64,000 bases of DNA from Amycolatopsis alba DSM 44262 (GCF_000384215.1 NZ_KB913032.1:1699021-1763020), one strand, 5' to 3'; numbered from the stretch's first letter, positions 25,111 through 33,972 are shown. The notes: generated from the sequence alone by a model not told the origin. A program made the numbers and translations.

Positions 25111-27186
25111 TCAGCCTTTCGCTTTGCGGGCGGCGAAACCGGTCACGACGGCGAGGCAGATCATCATCGCCAGTGCGATCCCCCAGCCCGCTCCGGTCAC
25201 CCGCGAACTGCTCGGCATCGCGTAGAACAGCATGCACACCATGACGATGCCGCCGCCTGCCACTCCGCCGTGGAAGGCCAGTCCGAACGCGACGGGCCGC
25301 AGGAACGCGCCGAGCACGGTCCCGGTCAGGACCAGCACCGCGACCACGAGATAGATCGCGCCCTCGTCGGCCCGGCTCGACGAGTAGGCGAAGAGTTCGC
25401 CTGCCTCGATCACGAGACCGGCCGCGCCACCGATCCCGGCCACGAGCGCCGCGACGGCGTAGGCGCCCCGCGGTTTCCCCAGCCCGAGCCGGAAGATCCG
25501 GTCGCGCCGCAGCGAAACCATCGCCCAGGCGGCCGCGACGATCAGGCAACCGCGGGCGAGCACGAGGACGACCGGGCCGTACGGGGCCACCGAAAGCAGC
25601 GCCAGTCCGCACAGCAGCCCCGGACCCGCCATCCGCCGCGTCTTCGGTGGGAACATCGCGCTCCCCGCCCCGATCGCGAACGCGATGAGCGGTAAGACGG
25701 TCCAGCCGCCGTCCTCGAAGAAGTCCTCCGCGCTGCTGCTGAGCTGGAACGCGATCACCACCAGGTACACCGCGGCCGCGAACGCGAACAGACCTGCGGC
25801 GACGGCGAAGGGGTCGGGCTTCGGGCGTGGAGCAGGCACCTCGGCGGGCGGTTCCGGCGTCTCCGGAGCCGGATCGCGCACCAGCTCAGGCTCGGGCTCA
25901 GGCTCGGGCGGCGGGCTCGGCGTTGGTCGCGGCTCCGGCACCGGTTCCTCGACGACCTGGCCCTCGACCCGCACCACCACCTCGCCGGTCGGTCCGGTCA
26001 CGGTGATCCGCCCGTCGAACGGCCCGATCTCCGCCAGGTCCAGGGCGATCTCGGCCCCGCCGTCGACTTCGGTCACCTTCAGCCAGGAATCCGACGACGC
26101 GAACCGGCAGGCCCGCGCGATCGGCGGTCCGGCAGGCCGGATCCGCGCCACCGGCCGCGTTCCCCGGACGACCTCGCCGAACCGCACCACGCCGGGCTCG
26201 GTGCGTACCCTGGCTTCCCGTCGCGCCACGCCGGCGGCCTCGGCGATGTGCTGGATGTCGGTCTGCGCCATCGTGGTGAGGACTTCGTGGGCTCCGATGG
26301 CGACGGAGAGGTTTTCGCTCGTCAGCCGTCTCTGGAGTTCCGTCACCGCGCCGAGGCGGGTGAACATGTTCGGATCCTCGCTCGCCGCGAGCAGATCGGC
26401 GGGGACCGGCGACGGCTTGATCCGGCGGCGCCTGCTCCTGGCCAGGTACAGCTCGCCCTGCATCTCGATGTCACGGCTGGGCGTCTGGTTCGGGTTCCGC
26501 TCCCGGACGCTGTCGAACAGGTAGTCGTACAGCTCGCCGAGCGCGATCCAGCCGTCTTCGTCGCGGTCCGCGTCCCCCGTCCGGAGACCCTCGACCAGTG
26601 CCGAGGTGAACACCGACGGCCGCGCGTGGTCGTCGGCGAGGTGATCACCCTCGAAGGCGTACTCGATGGAGTTCGAGGCGGTGATCACCGCACGCCCGCG
26701 GCCGCCGAAACCGCCACTGGGGAACGCGTCGAGCACGTTGGCCTCGCCGGTGGCGCGGACCGCGACCCCCTGGCCGAAAGCACCGCCGTAGCAGCAATCC
26801 AGCAGGAGGACGATGCTCCGCGACCGGCTCATCCGCAGGCAGCGCTGGACGAAGTCGGCGGGAACGGCACTCGACGCCAGCCGCTCCGGCCGGGTGTTGC
26901 GGGCGGCGAAGAACAGCTCGCCGGACTCGCTTTTCAAGCCGTGGCAAGAGAAATGCACCAGCAGGACGTCGTCCGGCGCGCTGTCGGCGAACAGGTCCTC
27001 GACCCGGCTCGCGATCACGTGCGCGGTCTCGTCGCGCACCACCTGGACGTCGAACTCACTGATGTTCCGGTCGGCAAGGACTTCGGCGAGCGCCTCGGCG
27101 TCGGCCGCCGGGGACCGCAGCGCGCTCAGTCCGGGGTTGTCGTACTCGCCGTTGGCGATGATCAGGGCACGCCGCTCGCCGGTCAT
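25111..27186 (-). CDS. EACC1-associated caspase with C-terminal membrane domain
   Basis: 691 residues from ATG 27186 (ATGA overlap with EACC1). Residues 1-250 are a caspase-like peptidase with RRALIIANGEYDNPGL, catalytic His at about 82 (VHFSCHG) and Cys at about 131-132 (LLLDCCYGGAF). A helical stretch (FTRLGAVTELQRRLTSENLS) follows, as in caspases associated with EACC1. Then come a beta-rich domain (about 320-400), a Pro/Glu-rich linker (about 404-442) and some eight hydrophobic segments to the end. The design suggests a membrane-anchored cytoplasmic protease, perhaps a cell-death effector triggered by a partner. Confidence 0.88.
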   Translation of the reverse strand: MTGERRALIIANGEYDNPGLSALRSPAADAEALAEVLADRNISEFDVQVVRDETAHVIASRVEDLFADSAPDDVLLVHFSCHGLKSESGELFFAARNTRPERLASSAVPADFVQRCLRMSRSRSIVLLLDCCYGGAFGQGVAVRATGEANVLDAFPSGGFGGRGRAVITASNSIEYAFEGDHLADDHARPSVFTSALVEGLRTGDADRDEDGWIALGELYDYLFDSVRERNPNQTPSRDIEMQGELYLARSRRRRIKPSPVPADLLAASEDPNMFTRLGAVTELQRRLTSENLSVAIGAHEVLTTMAQTDIQHIAEAAGVARREARVRTEPGVVRFGEVVRGTRPVARIRPAGPPIARACRFASSDSWLKVTEVDGGAEIALDLAEIGPFDGRITVTGPTGEVVVRVEGQVVEEPVPEPRPTPSPPPEPEPEPELVRDPAPETPEPPAEVPAPRPKPDPFAVAAGLFAFAAAVYLVVIAFQLSSSAEDFFEDGGWTVLPLIAFAIGAGSAMFPPKTRRMAGPGLLCGLALLSVAPYGPVVLVLARGCLIVAAAWAMVSLRRDRIFRLGLGKPRGAYAVAALVAGIGGAAGLVIEAGELFAYSSSRADEGAIYLVVAVLVLTGTVLGAFLRPVAFGLAFHGGVAGGGIVMVCMLFYAMPSSSRVTGAGWGIALAMMICLAVVTGFAARKAKG

Positions 27187-27563
27187 GGCGCCGAATGCCT
27201 GCTCACGAACAGGTCGACGAGCTTGTCCTGAGCGGTGAGGGTCGCTTCGGTCAGCTCCAGCACGTCGCCGTCGATCTCGAGGCGCACCGTGCGCTTCACC
27301 CGTCCGCCGCGCGAAAGCCATTCCCGCGCGGCCGTCACGACCGAGCGCAGCCCTTCGGCGGACTTCCCCAGCGTGACGAGCAGCCCGCCCGCCGTCACGG
27401 CGTCGAGTCCACGCGAGCCGGGCGGCGGCGGACCGGCGGGCAGCGCCTGGACATCGGCGATCCCGCGATCGATCAGTTCCCCTCGGAGGTACCCGGCGAG
27501 CTGCTCGACGCGCTCGGCGTCGGCCCCGTCCTCACCGAGCTGGACCCGCACTGCTGACGTCAT
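27183..27563 (-). CDS. Effector-associated constant component 1 (EACC1)-like protein
   Basis: 126 residues from ATG 27563, with GGGAGG 6 bases before it. It shows the EACC1 plan: an N-terminal strand-helix unit (VRVQLGEDGADAERVEQLAGYL), a Pro-rich turn, a hydrophobic helix (GGLLVTLGKSAEGLRSVVTAA), a basic stretch REWLSRGGRVKRTVRLEIDGD and a C-terminal segment. EACC1 was described by comparative genomics as a constant partner of diverse effectors in multicellular bacteria. Its stop overlaps the caspase start (ATGA), so the two are made together. The mechanism is unknown. Confidence 0.82.
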   Translation of the reverse strand: MTSAVRVQLGEDGADAERVEQLAGYLRGELIDRGIADVQALPAGPPPPGSRGLDAVTAGGLLVTLGKSAEGLRSVVTAAREWLSRGGRVKRTVRLEIDGDVLELTEATLTAQDKLVDLFVSRHSAP

Positions 27564-27646
27564 CCCCGGCCTCCCTCGCCCGCACAAAACGAGGAAACGC
27601 CTGCGCCCGTCCGTCGACAAGGTCCGATCGGGCAGAGATGTTCACG

Positions 27647-29800
27647 TCAGCTTTTTTCCAGGTACTCCACACGATCTTCGTCGACGACGTCGGCGATCAT
27701 ATGCGCCAGCCCCAGGTAATTACCCAAAGCCGGATCCTTCCCGACGATTTCCAGCGCGCGGGCCCTCGCCTCGGCGATGACGTCCTCGTCCTGCAGCAGC
27801 GACAGGAGTTTCAGCGTCGACTTCTTCCCCGACTGCGCGGCGCCGAGGATGTCGCCCTCGCGGCGCAGTTCCAAGTCCATTCTGGACAGTTCGAAACCGT
27901 CCGTCGTGGACTCGACGGCGGCGAGCCGCTCGCGGGTGGTCGTCCCGTCCAGGGTTTCGGTGACCAGCAGGCACAGCCCCGGCACGCTGCCCCGGCCGAC
28001 TCGGCCGCGCAGCTGGTGCAGCTGGCTGATGCCGAACCGGTCGGCGTCCATGATCACCATCGCGGTCGCGTTCGGCACGTTCACGCCGACCTCGATCACG
28101 GTGGTCGCGACGAGCACGTCCAGCTCGCCCCTGGAGAACGCCTGCATCACGGCGTCCTTCTCGTCGGCGGGCATCCGGCCGTGCAGGGCCGCGATCTTCA
28201 AACCCTTCAACGGTCCACCGGCCAGCTCGGGTGCCACGTCGAGAACCGCGAGCGCCGGGCGTTTGTCGCCCTTGTCCGACGCCGGTTCGTCGCCGATGCG
28301 CGGGCAGACGATGTACGCCTGATGTCCCTTGCCGCATTCCTCGCGGACCCGCTGCCACGCCCTGTCCAGCCACGCCGGCCGCTCCGCGACCGGGACCACC
28401 GACGTCTTGATCGGCGACCGGCCGACCGGCATCACGCGCAGCGCGGAGATCTCCAGATCGCCGTACACGGTCATCGCGACCGTGCGCGGGATGGGAGTCG
28501 CCGTCATGACGAGCACGTGCGGGCTGGTCTCGTCGGCACCGCGGGACCGCAGCGCGTCCCGCTGCTCCACACCGAAGCGGTGCTGCTCGTCGACCACGGC
28601 CAGGCCGAGGTCCGCGAAGGACACCGTGTCCTGGATGAGCGCGTGGGTGCCGACGACGATCCCGGCCTCGCCGCTGACCGTCTCCAGCAACGCCTTCTTG
28701 CGCTCCTTGGCGCCCATCGAACCGGTGAGCAGGGTGACCCTGGTCGCGTTCTCCGCGCCGCCGAGTTCACCCGCCTGCCCGAGGTCGCCGAGCATCTCGC
28801 GCAGCGACCGCGCGTGCTGCGCGGCGAGGACCTCCGTCGGCGCGAGCAGCGCCGCCTGCCGCCCGGAATCGACGACCTGCAGCATGGCGCGCAGCGCGAC
28901 CACGGTCTTGCCGGAGCCGACCTCGCCCTGCAGCAGCCGGTTCATCGGATGCTCGGTGGACAGGTCCCGCGCGATCTCCTCGCCGATCTCCTGCTGGCCT
29001 GACGTCAGCGCGAACGGGAGGCGTTTGTCGAAGGCGTCGAGGATGCCGCCGTCGGTGTGCGGACAGGCTTTCGCGGGCCGGGAAACGAGGGAATGCCTTC
29101 GCTGCGCGAAAATCAGCTGCACCGCCATGGCTTCGTCCCATTTGAGCCTGCGGCGCGCGGAGTTCAGCGCGTCCCAGCCCGACGGGCGGTGGATGCCGCG
29201 CAGCGCGCTCTCCAGGTCGGGCAAGCCGTACTGGGCGAGCAGCTCCATCGGCATCGGGTCCTCGTCGACCTCCAGCACGTCGAGCACCTGGCGCACGCTC
29301 TTGGCGATCACCCAGGTCGGGATCCCCTGCGCCGCCGGATAGACCGGGATGATCTCGGCGAGGAAGTCGTCCATCGCCTCGGCTTCCCGGTCCGCTTCGA
29401 ACAGCTCGTACTCGGGGTTCGCCAGCTGCAGGACGTCACGGAAGGCGGTGACCTTGCCCGCGAAGAGCCCGTTCTTGCCGGGGACGAGGTCCTTCTCGCG
29501 CCAGGCCTGGTTGAAGAAGGTGCACTGCAGGCGGCGTTTGCCGTCGGTGATCACCATTTCGAGCAGGGTGCCGTTGCGCGCCTTCATGCGGCGCGTGTTG
29601 ACGCGTTCGATGCGCGCCATCACCGTCGCGTGTTCACCGAGTTCGAGCCCGGCGATGTCGGTGAGCTGCCCGCGTTCGGCGTAGCGGCGCGGATAGTGGC
29701 GCAGGAGGTCGCTGACCGTCTCGATCTTGAGGCCCTTGGCGAGTGCCTTCGCCGTCGCCGCGCCCACGACCAGCTTGAGGTCCGCGCGCAGGTTGGTCAT
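27647..29800 (-). CDS. recG: ATP-dependent DNA helicase RecG
   Basis: 717 residues; remodels stalled replication forks and branched DNA. The N-terminal OB-like wedge domain has LLRHYPRRYAERGQLTDIAGL. Helicase motifs appear in order: Walker A LLQGEVGSGKTVVALRA (about 295), DEQH box VVDEQHRFGVEQR (about 400), TATPIPRT, and the C-terminal motifs ATTVIEVGVNVPNATAMVI and QLHQLRGRVGRG. Normal family length. It starts 4 bases after the DAK2-domain gene stop, so they share a transcript. Confidence 0.96.
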   Translation of the reverse strand: MTNLRADLKLVVGAATAKALAKGLKIETVSDLLRHYPRRYAERGQLTDIAGLELGEHATVMARIERVNTRRMKARNGTLLEMVITDGKRRLQCTFFNQAWREKDLVPGKNGLFAGKVTAFRDVLQLANPEYELFEADREAEAMDDFLAEIIPVYPAAQGIPTWVIAKSVRQVLDVLEVDEDPMPMELLAQYGLPDLESALRGIHRPSGWDALNSARRRLKWDEAMAVQLIFAQRRHSLVSRPAKACPHTDGGILDAFDKRLPFALTSGQQEIGEEIARDLSTEHPMNRLLQGEVGSGKTVVALRAMLQVVDSGRQAALLAPTEVLAAQHARSLREMLGDLGQAGELGGAENATRVTLLTGSMGAKERKKALLETVSGEAGIVVGTHALIQDTVSFADLGLAVVDEQHRFGVEQRDALRSRGADETSPHVLVMTATPIPRTVAMTVYGDLEISALRVMPVGRSPIKTSVVPVAERPAWLDRAWQRVREECGKGHQAYIVCPRIGDEPASDKGDKRPALAVLDVAPELAGGPLKGLKIAALHGRMPADEKDAVMQAFSRGELDVLVATTVIEVGVNVPNATAMVIMDADRFGISQLHQLRGRVGRGSVPGLCLLVTETLDGTTTRERLAAVESTTDGFELSRMDLELRREGDILGAAQSGKKSTLKLLSLLQDEDVIAEARARALEIVGKDPALGNYLGLAHMIADVVDEDRVEYLEKS

Positions 29801-29804
29801 GCGG

Positions 29805-31388
29805 TCACTCCACCCCCATCAGCAGCACGGCGTCGGATTGGCCGCCCGCGTAACTCGTCAACTCGACCTCAGGATGTTCCAGGCGGAGCCGGTCGGCCAG
29901 CTCGCCGGGGAGCCGGACCGGGACGTCGACGCCGGTCAGCACCGTGACCAGCTCACCGCCGAGGGCCAGCATCCGGTTCAGCACGCCGACCGCCGCCGCG
30001 ACCAGGCTCGCCTCCGAGGCGGGCGCGGGCTCGATCAGCACGACCTCGCCGTCGACCAGGCCGACGACGTCACCGGCCTGCGCCCGGCCCACCCAGGTTA
30101 GCGACTCCTCCTGCGCGATCCGCAGTTCGCCACGCCTGGTGGCGGCGGCCGCTTCGGCCATCGCGACCACGTCGTCGTTGGTGCGGCGGTCCTTGTCGTG
30201 GACGGCCAGCGCGGCGAGCACCTGGACGGGTGACACGCACGGGATGACGACGACGTCGCGGTCCGCGGCCATCGCGTGCCCGGCCGCCGCGTCGGCCGCC
30301 GCGGTCAGCTGATGGCCGCCAGGGAGAACGGTGACATGGTGACCGGCGGCCTCGTTGATCAGGCCGAGCATCTCCTCGACGGTCGGCGAGACACCCGGCG
30401 GCACGGACAGCACCGCGACCCCTTCCGCCCGCAGCAGCTCGGCCAGCGGCCCGCCGTGGACCACGGCGACCACGGAACGGTCGATCCCGCCGCCGACCTC
30501 GACCGGGGTGGGCGTGATCAGCGGCTCGACCCGGACCTTGCGGGGGCGGCCGAGCTCGATCCCGGCCTCCAGCGCCGCGCCGATGTCCGCGCAGTGCACG
30601 TGGACGGCGTGCGCGCCGGCGCCGTCACCGGCCACCGTGACGCTGTCGCCGAGGCCGCTGAGGGTCTTGCGAAGCGCGGGGAGACTGTCTTCGTCGACGC
30701 CGTCGAGCAGGTACATGACCTCCCAGGCCGTCGGCGCGTCGACCGTGTGGTGGTGATGCGCTTCGAGCGGATGCTCCGGTTCGGTGACGCCGCCGGAGAT
30801 CACGCCGGACAGGGCGTCGAGGACCGCGACCAGGCCGCGGGCGCCCGCATCGACCACCCCGGCCACAGCGAGGACGGGCAGCTGCTTCGGGGTCTCTTCG
30901 AGCGCTTCGGCGGCGACACTCGCGGCCGCGGCCGCCACCTCTTCGAGCGACCCTGTCGCGTCGCGGACCGTCGCGGCGACGGTGTGGAGGACGGTCAGGA
31001 TGGTCCCGGCGACGGGACGGCTCACCGCCCCCGTGGCGGCCCTGTCCGCGCAGCCGAGCGCGTCCGCGAGCCCCGGCCCGTCGAGCTCCCTGGCGGCGGC
31101 CGACTCGGCGATCCCGCGCACGACCTGCGACATGATCACCCCGGAGTTGCCCTTGGCCGCCGCGACCGCGCCCTTGGCGAACACCGCCAGCGCCTCGGCG
31201 GTCGTCCCCGGCTCGGCCTCCGCCAGCGCGTCGCGGGCCGCGGTCATGGTGAACAGCAGGTTGGAGCCGGTGTCGGAGTCGGCGACCGGGTAGACGTTGA
31301 TGCCGTCGATCGCCGGCCGCAGCACCGACAGACTGTGCACACAGGCCGCCGACCAAGCCGACACCGCCGCCACGTCCAGCACCCGCAC
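29805..31388 (-). CDS. DAK2-domain (FakA-like) protein
   Basis: 527 residues from GTG 31388, with GGAGGT 6 bases upstream; a GTG 6 bases later is an alternative. The N-terminal DAK2 nucleotide-binding domain has the metal motif VYPVADSDTGSNL and AAAKGNSGVIMSQ. A middle domain follows, and the C-terminal half resembles the lipid-kinase partner domain (VVIPCVSPVQVLAALAVHD). Related proteins act as fatty-acid kinase subunit FakA, but no FakB is adjacent. It sits next to recG in other actinobacteria too. Function here is unproven. Confidence 0.85.
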   Translation of the reverse strand: MRVLDVAAVSAWSAACVHSLSVLRPAIDGINVYPVADSDTGSNLLFTMTAARDALAEAEPGTTAEALAVFAKGAVAAAKGNSGVIMSQVVRGIAESAAARELDGPGLADALGCADRAATGAVSRPVAGTILTVLHTVAATVRDATGSLEEVAAAAASVAAEALEETPKQLPVLAVAGVVDAGARGLVAVLDALSGVISGGVTEPEHPLEAHHHHTVDAPTAWEVMYLLDGVDEDSLPALRKTLSGLGDSVTVAGDGAGAHAVHVHCADIGAALEAGIELGRPRKVRVEPLITPTPVEVGGGIDRSVVAVVHGGPLAELLRAEGVAVLSVPPGVSPTVEEMLGLINEAAGHHVTVLPGGHQLTAAADAAAGHAMAADRDVVVIPCVSPVQVLAALAVHDKDRRTNDDVVAMAEAAAATRRGELRIAQEESLTWVGRAQAGDVVGLVDGEVVLIEPAPASEASLVAAAVGVLNRMLALGGELVTVLTGVDVPVRLPGELADRLRLEHPEVELTSYAGGQSDAVLLMGVE

Positions 31389-31454
31389 GCCGTAACCTCC
31401 TAGCTGTTCCAGCGAGGGTATCGACCCGGTGCCGGAGGGCTCTGAGCCACTGGT

Positions 31455-31485
31455 TACTATGGTCGAGTTGCCCAGCATGCTGGGC
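31455..31485 (+). promoter_or_regulatory. Putative -10 and 16-bp palindrome before rpmB
   Basis: TACTAT at 31455-31460 would serve as a -10 hexamer. A perfect palindrome gcccagcatgctgggc (31470-31485) then falls in the presumed 5' UTR, 37 bases before the rpmB start. A leader hairpin or operator is possible. The region 31389-31521 is shared with the divergent DAK2 gene. Confidence 0.4.
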
Positions 31486-31521
31486 GCATCATTCTTTGTC
31501 CCAGATCCAGAGGAGTTCGAC

Positions 31522-31713
31522 GTGGCTGCCGTGTGCGACGTCTGTGGCAAGGGACCGGGCTTTGGCAAGTCGGTCTCGCACTCCCACCGGCGTACCAACC
31601 GCCGGTGGAACCCGAACATCCAGACCGTTCACGCCAAGATCGGTCTGTCCCAGCGCAAGCGCCTGAACGCCTGCACCTCGTGCATCAAGGCGGGCAAGGT
31701 CGTTCGCGGCTGA
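31522..31713 (+). CDS. rpmB: 50S ribosomal protein L28
   Basis: 63 residues from GTG 31522, preceded by AGAGGAG; the frame is open upstream to 31429 but without homology. L28 signature: [26 protein letters not shown] and a C-terminal CTSCIKAGK. The CxxC near the N-terminus and the CTSC near the end make this the zinc-binding (C+) form. It is a single-gene unit with its own terminator. Confidence 0.96.
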   Translation: MAAVCDVCGKGPGFGKSVSHSHRRTNRRWNPNIQTVHAKIGLSQRKRLNACTSCIKAGKVVRG

Positions 31714-31728
31714 GCCGGATTTTTGGGG

Positions 31729-31765
31729 AATGGCGGGCGCTCTCCGGAGCACCCGCCATTTTTTT
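31729..31765 (+). terminator. Rho-independent terminator of rpmB
   Basis: Stem aatggcgggcgc (31729-31740) with gcacccgccatt (31749-31760), one mismatch, runs directly into seven T residues (31759-31765). It is one of only two U-tract terminators I found, which contrasts with the T-less palindromes at other gene ends. Confidence 0.9.
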
Positions 31766-31869
31766 ATGGGCACGTACCGCGTGGAGGTGGCGTGGGTCGG
31801 GTGGTCGTGAGTGGCGATTCGTGTTCTAACCCGACCCGTATCTGCCTACCCGCTGGTGTGCCTGGCGGT

Positions 31870-31917
31870 CGAGTGTGGAGGTTTTGGGACGTTGAACGTC
31901 CGGAAGCTGCCCCCGTC
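31870..31917. repeat. Chimeric family C element
   Basis: The left half (31870-31893, cgagtgtggaggttttgg..) matches the left arm of 11196-11244. The right half (from aacgtccggaagctgccccc) matches instead the ggggaagattccggacg type of 11110-11148. Only the central ggacgttgaacgtcc still pairs. Confidence 0.6.
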
Positions 31918-31949
31918 GCGTATCTGCCACCGGTCGTGACCGGTGCGAC

Positions 31950-32004
31950 CTTGATCAACGGAGGATTGGGGACGGTGACTGTCCCGGATCTTCCGTCGAT
32001 CAAG
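31950..32004. repeat. Palindrome, family D
   Basis: Arms 31950-31973 and 31981-32004 pair at about 20 of 24 positions. The element is close to 11018-11072 read from the other strand. Confidence 0.75.
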
Positions 32005-32130
32005 ATTCAAGACCTGGCGACCCGCTCGACGGCCGCGGAACCGCCACCTTCGCCCAGGTCGTGAGTGGCAAGTGTCGTTCTAACCCCACTTGCCACTCAC
32101 GACCACCCCGGCCGAAGGCTCAGCCGGACT

Positions 32131-32185
32131 GTCCGTGAAGGCCTCCTTCCCTACCTTGAGAGTAGGGAAGGAGGCCTTCACGGAC
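32131..32185. repeat. 55-bp palindrome, family A
   Basis: Arms 32131-32154 and 32162-32185 are 24 bases and perfect (gtccgtgaaggcctccttcc..), with loop cttgaga. It lies 74 bases beyond the ung stop codon. Confidence 0.9.
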
Positions 32186-32258
32186 TTTCGCCTCGCCCCA
32201 GGAGCCACACCGGCCACTGCTGTCACGCGGGGTCCTCCGCCAAGTACTTCAAGCGGTC

Positions 32259-32936
32259 TTAAGGCAGCTTCCAGTCCACGGGGCCGGCGCCCTGGTCGGC
32301 CAGCAGCTGGTTCGCCCGGCTGAACGGTCGCGAGCCGAAGAAGCCGGCGTGCGCCGAAAGCGGGCTCGGGTGCGCCGACTCGATGCACGGCACCTTCCCC
32401 AGCATCGGCTTCAGGTTCCGCGCGTTGCGGCCCCACAGGATCGCCACCATCGGCTCGTCCCGCGCGGCGAGGGCCTTGATGGCCTGCTCGGTGACGTCTT
32501 CCCAGCCCTTGCCCTGGTGCGAGTTCGATTTGCCCGGCTGAACCGTCAGCGCCCTGTTGAGCAGCAGCACGCCCTGATCGGCCCACGGCGTCAGGTCGCC
32601 GTTCGACGGCAACGGGTGCCCGAGGTCCTCGCAGTACTCCTTGTAGATGTTGATCAGGCTCTTCGGGATCGGCCGGACGTCCGGCGCCACCGAGAAACTC
32701 AGCCCGACCGCGTGCCCCGGCGTCGGGTACGGGTCCTGGCCGACGATCAGCACCCGGACGTCGTGGAACGGCTGCTGGAAGGCTCGCAGCACATGTTCCC
32801 CCGCCGGGAGATAAGTCCGGTTCGCGGCGATCTCCGCGCGGAGGAATTCCCCCATCGCGGCGACCTGCGGCGCTACCGGTTCGAGGGCTTGCGCCCAGCC
32901 TGCTTCGACGATGTCCTGCAGCGGTCGTGCGGTCAC
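32259..32936 (-). CDS. ung: Uracil-DNA glycosylase
   Basis: 225 residues; removes uracil from DNA in base-excision repair. The family 1 motifs are intact: the water-activating loop [18 protein letters not shown] (about 64-81) and the minor-groove loop [13 protein letters not shown] (about 190). Starts at GTG 32936 with no obvious ribosome site. Normal length for the family. Confidence 0.97.
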   Translation of the reverse strand: MTARPLQDIVEAGWAQALEPVAPQVAAMGEFLRAEIAANRTYLPAGEHVLRAFQQPFHDVRVLIVGQDPYPTPGHAVGLSFSVAPDVRPIPKSLINIYKEYCEDLGHPLPSNGDLTPWADQGVLLLNRALTVQPGKSNSHQGKGWEDVTEQAIKALAARDEPMVAILWGRNARNLKPMLGKVPCIESAHPSPLSAHAGFFGSRPFSRANQLLADQGAGPVDWKLP

Positions 32937-32956
32937 GGCGTGCGAGCTTACTCACG

Positions 32957-33493
32957 TCACCCGATGCGCCGGATTTCGACCCGACGGAGTTCTCTGCGGA
33001 AAAGGGCCGCACGCTCTACATAACCGTCGACCACCAGCTTGATCATGTCCGGTCCGAAAGACGTGTTCGGCCGGGTCTTCGCCGGGACGCCGAGCGCGAT
33101 CTCCCCACTGTCCACATAGGACCCATAGGAGAGAACCGCGCCCGCGCCGACCATCCCGCCGTCCTCGACGACGGTTCCGTTCAGCACCACCGATCCCGAC
33201 GCGATCAGGCAGCCCTCGCCGATCCGCGCGCCCTCGATGTGCACGGAATGCCCGACGGCGGAGGAGTTCCCGATCACCGTCGGCTCCTTGCGGGTGCAGT
33301 GCAGGACGCAGCCGTCCTGGACGTTGGACCGCTCGCCGATCTCGATGTGGCCGTGGTCGCCGCGCAGCACGGTCTGCGGCCACACCGACGCGAACGCCGC
33401 GATGCGGACGTCGCCGATCACCGTCGCGTCGGGGTGGACGTAGGCGTCCGGGTGGATCGAGGGTTCGAGGTCGCCCAGTGCGTAGATCGGCAT
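32957..33493 (-). CDS. Gamma-carbonic-anhydrase-like hexapeptide protein
   Basis: 178 residues from ATG 33493 (AGGAGA upstream). A left-handed beta helix is evident from hexapeptide repeats (ATVIGDVRIAAFASVWPQTVL). Zinc ligands of classical gamma-CA are His in VLHC and His in GH..; the usual third His of GHxxxLHG is changed here to GHSVHIEG, with a Glu at the third-ligand position and a His two residues earlier. Activity as a carbonic anhydrase is therefore uncertain. It forms an operon with the GNAT gene 8 bases upstream. Confidence 0.85.
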   Translation of the reverse strand: MPIYALGDLEPSIHPDAYVHPDATVIGDVRIAAFASVWPQTVLRGDHGHIEIGERSNVQDGCVLHCTRKEPTVIGNSSAVGHSVHIEGARIGEGCLIASGSVVLNGTVVEDGGMVGAGAVLSYGSYVDSGEIALGVPAKTRPNTSFGPDMIKLVVDGYVERAALFRRELRRVEIRRIG

Positions 33494-33501
33494 GCGTTCT
33501 C

Positions 33502-33972
33502 CTAGACCAGCGGCTTGCCGAAGCAGATGCTCTCCGGTTCGTCCTTGTAGTACCCGAATCCCGGCATTTCCCGGTAACCGGCCGACACGTACAGCGCGAT
33601 GGCTTCCGGCTGTCGGTGGCCGGTTTCCAGCACCATGCGCAGCCGTCCGGCCTCGGCGGCCGTCCGCTCCAGGTCGGCGAGGATCGCCCGGCCGACCCCT
33701 CGCCCGCGCGCCGAGGTCATCACGAACATGCGCTTGATCTCGGCGTCGCCGGGCAGCAGGGGGTCCGGGCCGTCGTGTGCCCGCCACGCTCCCGAGCCCA
33801 CGGGGACGTCGTCGAGGTAGGCGGCGAGGAAAAGCCCCTTCGGCGACGCGAACTGCGACCCGTCCATCGGTGTCTCGTCTTCGCTGCCGTACCGGGCGGC
33901 CAGCTCGATCTGGGCCTCGGCCAGCAGCTTCACCGCGTCGGGGTGGTCGAAGGGCAGCACACGGATGTCCAT
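33502..33972 (-). CDS. GNAT-family N-acetyltransferase
   Basis: 156 residues (MDIRVLPFDHPDAVKLLAEA). Motif A is clear: EIKRMFVMTSARGRGVGRAIL, with RGRGVG binding the acetyl-CoA pyrophosphate. The ending AIALYVSAGYREMPGFGYY is typical of small-molecule GNATs. It lies 8 bases before the gamma-CA-like gene on the same strand. Substrate unknown. Confidence 0.9.
   Translation of the reverse strand: MDIRVLPFDHPDAVKLLAEAQIELAARYGSEDETPMDGSQFASPKGLFLAAYLDDVPVGSGAWRAHDGPDPLLPGDAEIKRMFVMTSARGRGVGRAILADLERTAAEAGRLRMVLETGHRQPEAIALYVSAGYREMPGFGYYKDEPESICFGKPLV

Larger units (their letters stand above)
31805..32104. repeat. Second palindrome mosaic, partly inverted relative to 10857-11306
   Basis: It begins with a copy of the terminal repeat seen at 10857 (tcgtgagtgg..gacccgtat.tgcctacc, 31805-31850). 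It contains a family C half element and a family D palindrome. It includes the 17-mer gccgcggaaccgccacc (32032-32048), the exact complement of 10921-10937. It ends with an 18-bp perfect hairpin at 32057-32104 (ggtcgtgagtggcaagtg arms). No coding frame is seen in 31766-32258. It lies between convergent rpmB and ung. Confidence 0.6.
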
